NCBI GenBank assembly: GCA_021203705.1
Contig: JAJQAR010000203.1
Coordinates: 1-9,162 of the forward strand
DNA length: 9,162 nucleotides
Direction of reading: 5' to 3'
DNA from: Prevotella sp.
GTDB lineage: Bacteria > Bacteroidota > Bacteroidia > Bacteroidales > Bacteroidaceae
The translations under genes and the position numbers were made by a program. The notes under the pieces are model-generated. The model was not told the origin of the DNA and did not search any database. It saw nothing but the letters and a program-made list of their open reading frames with translations. This document shows, piece after piece, positions 5,553-9,162 of the stretch (position 1 is the first letter of the stretch; each line of letters opens with the position of its first letter).

Positions 5553-6686
5553 ATGGAAGAACAGGAAATCTTGAATATGCTGACACTTACTAAGATGAGT
5601 CATTTCAACTTAGTGGAGATGTTGCAGCTATACCGTGCGGCTGGCAGTGCCACCACCATAATCGAAAACAGGAAGGATATCAAGAGTATCATTCCTGAAT
5701 GTTCCCAAAAGGTTTCCGACAGTCTTCAAGACATTGACGAGATACGCAAGCTCGCTGAGAACGAACTGGAGTTTGCTATCCGTAATGACATAAATATCCT
5801 TCCTATAGATACACAATATTATCCTCACCGCCTTGAACAATGTGAGGATGCTCCATTGGTGCTGTTTTTCAAGGGTAATGCTGAACTGAATAGAAACAGG
5901 GTAATAAATATTGTGGGTACCCGCCATTGCACATCCTACGGTCAGGATATGGTAAAGGAGTTTGTGGAGTGCCTAAGCAAACTTTGCCCAGAGGTACTTA
6001 TTGTCAGTGGTATTGCATACGGTATCGATATCTGTGCTCACCGTGCTGCTTTGGAAAATGGGCTTGACACGGTGGCTGTTCTTGCGCATGGCCTCGACTA
6101 TCTCTATCCTACTATGCACAAGGCAACGGCTGACCGCATGCTGACGCAGGGAGGATTGCTCACCGAGTTTTTCACGAATACTAATGCGGATAAGTTGAAT
6201 TTCCTCCGCCGCAACCGTATCGTGGCTGGCATTTCTGATGCTACTATTTTGGTGGAGAGTGCCGCTCATGGTGGCGGTCTCGTCACGGCTCGTATCTCAC
6301 AAAGTTACAACAGGGATGTGTTCGCCTTCCCTGGAAATGTCCACGCCCGCTATTCTGAGGGTTGCAATAACCTTATCAGGGATAATAGGGCTGGTCTTAT
6401 CTGTAATGCTGATGATTTTGTGAATGCCATGGGCTGGCAGGATGATGTGAAACTCAACAAAGCCCGCAAGAAGGGTATAGAACGCATGCTGTTCCCGGAA
6501 CTTACCGATGAAGAGAAAATCATTGTTGATGCTTTATTACAGACGGACAACCAACATATCAACAACCTTTCCACACAAACGGAAATGCCGATGGGCCGCC
6601 TTACGGCGTCTCTTTTCTCTCTTGAGATGAAGGGTGTTGTCAGGGTACTGGCTGGTGGTGTTTATCATCTGATTGTTCAGCAGTAA
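5553..6686 (+). CDS. dprA: DNA-processing protein DprA (Smf family)
   Basis: DprA binds incoming single-stranded DNA in the cytoplasm and loads RecA onto it during transformation. It is also kept in many bacteria not known to be competent. The 377-residue product shows the Rossmann-like DprA core: INIVGTRHCTSYG (118-130), VSGIAYGID (151-159), AVLAHGLDYLYP (175-186), GGLLTEF (200-206), FLRRNRIVAGIS (217-228), ILVESAAHGGGLVTA (232-246), FAFPGN (257-262) and GCNNLIRD (270-277). A C-terminal winged-helix (DML1-like) region follows at about 317-375. Residues 1-40 form a helical N-terminal segment ending in AAGSATTIIENR, but lack the usual glycine-rich helix-hairpin-helix turn. I chose the ATG at 5553. 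Longer in-frame starts at 5361 and 5523 would overlap the thioesterase gene, and only MEEQEILN begins like other Bacteroidales DprA proteins. Confidence 0.94.
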   Translation: MEEQEILNMLTLTKMSHFNLVEMLQLYRAAGSATTIIENRKDIKSIIPECSQKVSDSLQDIDEIRKLAENELEFAIRNDINILPIDTQYYPHRLEQCEDAPLVLFFKGNAELNRNRVINIVGTRHCTSYGQDMVKEFVECLSKLCPEVLIVSGIAYGIDICAHRAALENGLDTVAVLAHGLDYLYPTMHKATADRMLTQGGLLTEFFTNTNADKLNFLRRNRIVAGISDATILVESAAHGGGLVTARISQSYNRDVFAFPGNVHARYSEGCNNLIRDNRAGLICNADDFVNAMGWQDDVKLNKARKKGIERMLFPELTDEEKIIVDALLQTDNQHINNLSTQTEMPMGRLTASLFSLEMKGVVRVLAGGVYHLIVQQ

Positions 6687-6687
6687 A

Positions 6688-7668
6688 ATGAAGATAGGCA
6701 ACATACAATTTGGGGAGCGTCCCGTGCTCCTTGCACCAATGGAGGATGTAACGGACATTGGCTTCAGGTTGCTTTGCAAACGCTATGGGGCGGCAATGGT
6801 TTACACCGAGTTCGTCAGTGCGGAGGCTCTCGTGCGCTCTATTAAGTCAACTGTCTCCAAACTCACTATAAGTGACTCGGAACGGCCTGTCGGCATACAG
6901 ATTTATGGCAGGGATGTTGATGCTATGGTTGAGGCTGCGAAAATCGTGGAACAAGCGAAACCTGATTTGATCGACCTGAATTTCGGTTGTCCGGTAAAGA
7001 AAGTTGCCAATAAGGGTGCAGGGGCTGGTATGTTGAAAAACATTCCTCTTATGCTTGACATTACCCGCGCTGTGGTAAACGCTGTGAAAGTGCCGGTAAC
7101 GGTGAAAACTCGTCTTGGGTGGAGCTTTGAGGAATTGATCATAGAGGATCTTGCGGAAAAGTTGCAGGACTGTGGCATTCAGGCTCTCACCATTCATGGG
7201 CGCACCCGCTCTCAGATGTACACGGGTAATGCCGACTGGACATTAATTGGTAAAGTGAAACAAAATCCTCGCATAAAAATTCCTATCATCGGCAATGGTG
7301 ATATTACAACGCCAGAGCAGGCTCTGCATGCATTCAATACTTACGGGGTTGATGCCATAATGGTGGGGCGTGCCACCTTCGGTCATCCGTGGATTTTCAA
7401 GGAAATGCGTGACTTCCTCGACGGCAAAGAGCCAGATCCAGCATTGGACTTCAACCGCAAACTCGACATTATCGAGGAAATTCTCCGTATCAATGTGGAG
7501 CGTATCGATGAGTATCGTGGCATTTTGCATACCCGTCGCCACCTCGCCTCCACTCCTATATTTAAAGGTATTCCCGATTTCCGCCCAACTCGTATCGCCA
7601 TGCTCCGTGCCTCAACAATGGAAGAACTGTTGTCTATTTTGGAGGACTGTAGAAAACGGCTTGGTTGA
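6688..7668 (+). CDS. dusB: tRNA-dihydrouridine synthase (DusB/NifR3-like)
   Basis: Dus enzymes use FMN and NADPH to reduce specific uridines of tRNA to dihydrouridine. The 326-residue product is a TIM-barrel flavoenzyme of DusB type. Visible motifs are LLAPMEDVTD (14-23, FMN binding), EFVSAEAL (41-48), IQIYG (70-74), DLNFGCPVKKV with the catalytic proton donor Cys101, GAGAGML after it, KTRLGW, IHGRTRSQMY, IIGNGDI, and MVGRATFGHPWIF (FMN phosphate loop). The length is normal. The ATG at 6688 follows the dprA stop by a single base, so translation is probably coupled. A TTG five codons upstream (6673) lies inside dprA and gives a non-conserved extension, so it was rejected. The B subtype is judged from motif style; DusA or DusC is less likely. 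Confidence 0.93.
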   Translation: MKIGNIQFGERPVLLAPMEDVTDIGFRLLCKRYGAAMVYTEFVSAEALVRSIKSTVSKLTISDSERPVGIQIYGRDVDAMVEAAKIVEQAKPDLIDLNFGCPVKKVANKGAGAGMLKNIPLMLDITRAVVNAVKVPVTVKTRLGWSFEELIIEDLAEKLQDCGIQALTIHGRTRSQMYTGNADWTLIGKVKQNPRIKIPIIGNGDITTPEQALHAFNTYGVDAIMVGRATFGHPWIFKEMRDFLDGKEPDPALDFNRKLDIIEEILRINVERIDEYRGILHTRRHLASTPIFKGIPDFRPTRIAMLRASTMEELLSILEDCRKRLG

Positions 7669-7889
7669 AAACTGAGCTACGCTCGATTTATGTAATGCGT
7701 TTTTCGCTATGTGCGGACATAATAAATCAGCTTAAAAATCCATATCACAGGTATATGTAGTACGATTCTCAAATTAGGCGGTGAAAACAGAAAAATCGAC
7801 ACTACGTGATGTAATGTCGATCGAATGATAGGTATAATCGTTATTTTTATGTTATATATCCTTGTTGTCGTTATGTCATCGTTATACCG
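7669..7889. other. Convergent intergenic region with possible RNA structure
   Basis: This spacer separates the dus stop from the stop of the fimbrillin gene on the other strand. No convincing gene is seen; short ORFs here have no recognisable features. Near the left end, a short hairpin GAGC-TAC-GCTC (7674-7684) is followed by GATTTAT (7685-7691), which is complementary to ATAAATC (7722-7728). The flanking CT (7672-7673) and AG (7729-7730) extend that pairing around the small hairpin. A further GCG-TTTTT-CGC lies in the loop (7697-7707). This could serve as a weak terminator for the dus operon, but there is no T-run after it. The minus-strand terminator at 7784-7820 is described separately. 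Confidence 0.4.
7784..7820 (-). terminator. Intrinsic terminator for the fimbrillin gene
   Basis: Read on the minus strand, TCGACA (7820-7815) and TAC (7813-7811) pair with GTA (7805-7803) and TGTCGA (7801-7796) around a 5-nt loop, with one mismatch (7814/7802). The stem is followed by TTTTT (7795-7791) and, 3 nt on, another T-run (7787-7784). It lies about 70 bp past the fimbrillin stop. The T-rich side is only on the minus strand, so it should not stop the dus operon efficiently. Confidence 0.7.
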
Positions 7890-9140
7890 CTATTTCTTCT
7901 TGACGTGCCATTCTTCCGCCTCTGGATCATCATCACCTGTACCAAGTGTCAACTTGAATACTTTCGGCAGGGAGACGTTGAAACGGTATGACCTGTTACG
8001 CTTGACATCGTAATCAGATCCAGATACAATAGTACCATCCTCCGTATTATAATCAGCGAAGGATATTGTGCCAGGATTGTAATCTGACGTGTATTTATAT
8101 GTATATTCGTCATCACCATCCACATCACCATCGCATTTAACACTGAACTCAATGTGACATTTATAATCAGAAGTTTTATTTTCATATTCCGGAACGTATG
8201 CTATCCAAATACTGTCATTAGTTTTGGGAACAGGGTACATGTCGATTGTAGTAGATTCGCTTTGAGGTGAATCGTTGGCATCATCTACAAGGTGCAAACT
8301 CTCAACATAGTAGGTTTTATCTTCCACTTCTTCGTCATCATCCGTTACATAATCATCTTCTGAATATACATCTGTCGGAGCGCAATAGCCAGTGCTGTTG
8401 TAATGAACGAGCTTCACATCATAAATGTCAGGATAATACGTTGTTCTGGTTTTTGTCTTGGTAACATTCACGACGGTAATCTTTGCCATGGCACGCAACA
8501 GATTGATATCACCCAAATTCACTTCATTATCTGAAGTAGTAACAGATGCCAACGACGTTATTTTCTTCACTCCATAGAATGGGATATATATGCCGGAATA
8601 ACCATTGTCTGTGTCTGCTGTGGGACACTCGAATGTCGCATCAAAGCCTTCACCTATATCGCCAGTACAGAGTTGATTTATGGTTGCACCTTCCATATCT
8701 TCGTCTAATGGGTATTCTTTCCAGTTGGCTATGAAAACCACGGTAAAGCCACCGTCTAAAGCATTTATTTTTTCTATGGAAGCGTCATCGAGTTTTCCTG
8801 ATACCGAATATAAGGCTTGACTACCACTATTCTCAGGAGTAACTGTCTCTGGCGTGAAGGACATGACATATTTATGGCCGTCTGTACCGTCTGTATTGTC
8901 AAAGAAATAAATCCTGTAGCTTGGGTCTTCTGTGTTATAGTCCTTGATGTCATTTTCATTGGCAGCTACCGCATCATCTCCGGCACGTGTGGAGACTGTG
9001 AAATTCACATTCATGGGGGCGGCTGTGGCTGCCGCATCCTGCAGGTCATCATACTCATCAGTGAATGAGCATGAGGTCAGCGCACAAGCCGTGATGACTG
9101 ATACCATGAGTAATATTATATTTTTTGCCATATATCTCAT
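7890..9140 (-). CDS. Fimbrillin-like lipoprotein (FimA/Mfa type, type V pilus superfamily)
   Basis: The 416-residue product has a lipoprotein signal peptide with lipobox LTSC and Cys24, then acidic residues (FTDEYDD) fitting surface export. STRAGDD (50-56) puts an arginine (Arg52) before the mature beta domain, the position where Rgp-like proteases cut P. gingivalis fimbrillins before strand-exchange polymerisation. Superfamily landmarks are VVFIANWKEYP (134-143), IYIPFYG (184-190), LLRAMAKITVVNV (214-226) and KRNRSYRFNVSLP (380-392) near the C-terminus. A very acidic stretch lies at about 260-345. The protein should be a pilus subunit or accessory tip/anchor protein; Mfa2/FimB-type anchors look less similar. 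The C-terminus ends WHVKKK. A second in-frame ATG at 9131 would give a 21-residue signal peptide and is equally possible. Its promoter and any partner fimbrial genes lie beyond 9162. Confidence 0.82.
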   Translation of the reverse strand: MRYMAKNIILLMVSVITACALTSCSFTDEYDDLQDAAATAAPMNVNFTVSTRAGDDAVAANENDIKDYNTEDPSYRIYFFDNTDGTDGHKYVMSFTPETVTPENSGSQALYSVSGKLDDASIEKINALDGGFTVVFIANWKEYPLDEDMEGATINQLCTGDIGEGFDATFECPTADTDNGYSGIYIPFYGVKKITSLASVTTSDNEVNLGDINLLRAMAKITVVNVTKTKTRTTYYPDIYDVKLVHYNSTGYCAPTDVYSEDDYVTDDDEEVEDKTYYVESLHLVDDANDSPQSESTTIDMYPVPKTNDSIWIAYVPEYENKTSDYKCHIEFSVKCDGDVDGDDEYTYKYTSDYNPGTISFADYNTEDGTIVSGSDYDVKRNRSYRFNVSLPKVFKLTLGTGDDDPEAEEWHVKKK

Positions 9141-9162
9141 TTTTTATTTTTTCGCCAATGTA

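Noticed and set aside
6673..6687. TTG start five codons upstream for the Dus protein
   Set aside because: It lies inside the end of dprA and adds a non-conserved MFSSK; the ATG at 6688 is the natural start.
7370..7675. 101-residue plus-strand ORF in another frame of dus
   Set aside because: It is a shadow of the Dus coding sequence, with no motif or start context of its own.
8260..8400. Repetitive GAT/TCATC-type trinucleotides in the fimbrillin gene as a slippage repeat
   Set aside because: They only reflect an Asp/Glu-rich coding stretch with irregular codons; no run is long or uniform enough to suggest phase variation.

Overview
The window looks like chromosomal DNA from a Bacteroidales bacterium, probably a Prevotella-like genus. 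The evidence is promoters of the Bacteroidetes type (TTTG, a gap of about 20 bp, then TAnnTTTG), lipoproteins with acidic residues after the lipid cysteine, a P. gingivalis-type fimbrillin, a DUF2851 protein, and a 'YDMSGRRL...KGVNIIR' C-terminal tail common in secreted Prevotella proteins. The family assignment is firm; the genus is a guess. No RNA genes, mobile elements or CRISPR arrays were seen.

Layout. (1) 1-538, minus strand: the first 179 codons of murF (cell-wall precursor ligase), running off the left edge. (2) 539-737: a divergent intergenic region with one good promoter for each direction and two small inverted repeats near the rightward promoter. (3) 738-3700, plus strand: a three-gene envelope cluster made of a surface-type lipoprotein with a PCMD-like domain, an outer-membrane beta-barrel whose start codon overlaps the lipoprotein stop, and a secreted protein with two calycin-like repeats and a sorting-like tail. 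A strong intrinsic terminator closes it at 3730-3760. (4) 3815-7668, plus strand: a tight housekeeping operon of DUF2851 protein, hotdog thioesterase, dprA and a tRNA-dihydrouridine synthase, with gaps of 15, 10 and 1 nt and a promoter element directly after the preceding terminator. (5) 7669-7889: a structured convergent intergenic region with a terminator for the minus strand. (6) 7890-9140, minus strand: a fimbrillin-like lipoprotein of the type V pilus superfamily, transcribed from beyond the right edge.

The part least explained by known biology is the 738-3700 cluster. It has the parts of a small surface-display or glycan-binding system (lipoprotein, barrel, secreted partner), but no member has a demonstrated function that I can state. 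The second item of interest is the DUF2851 protein, a conserved Bacteroidetes protein of unknown function. It sits in one operon with the DNA-uptake/recombination gene dprA and carries a histidine/acid-rich N-terminal core and a C-terminal cysteine triad.
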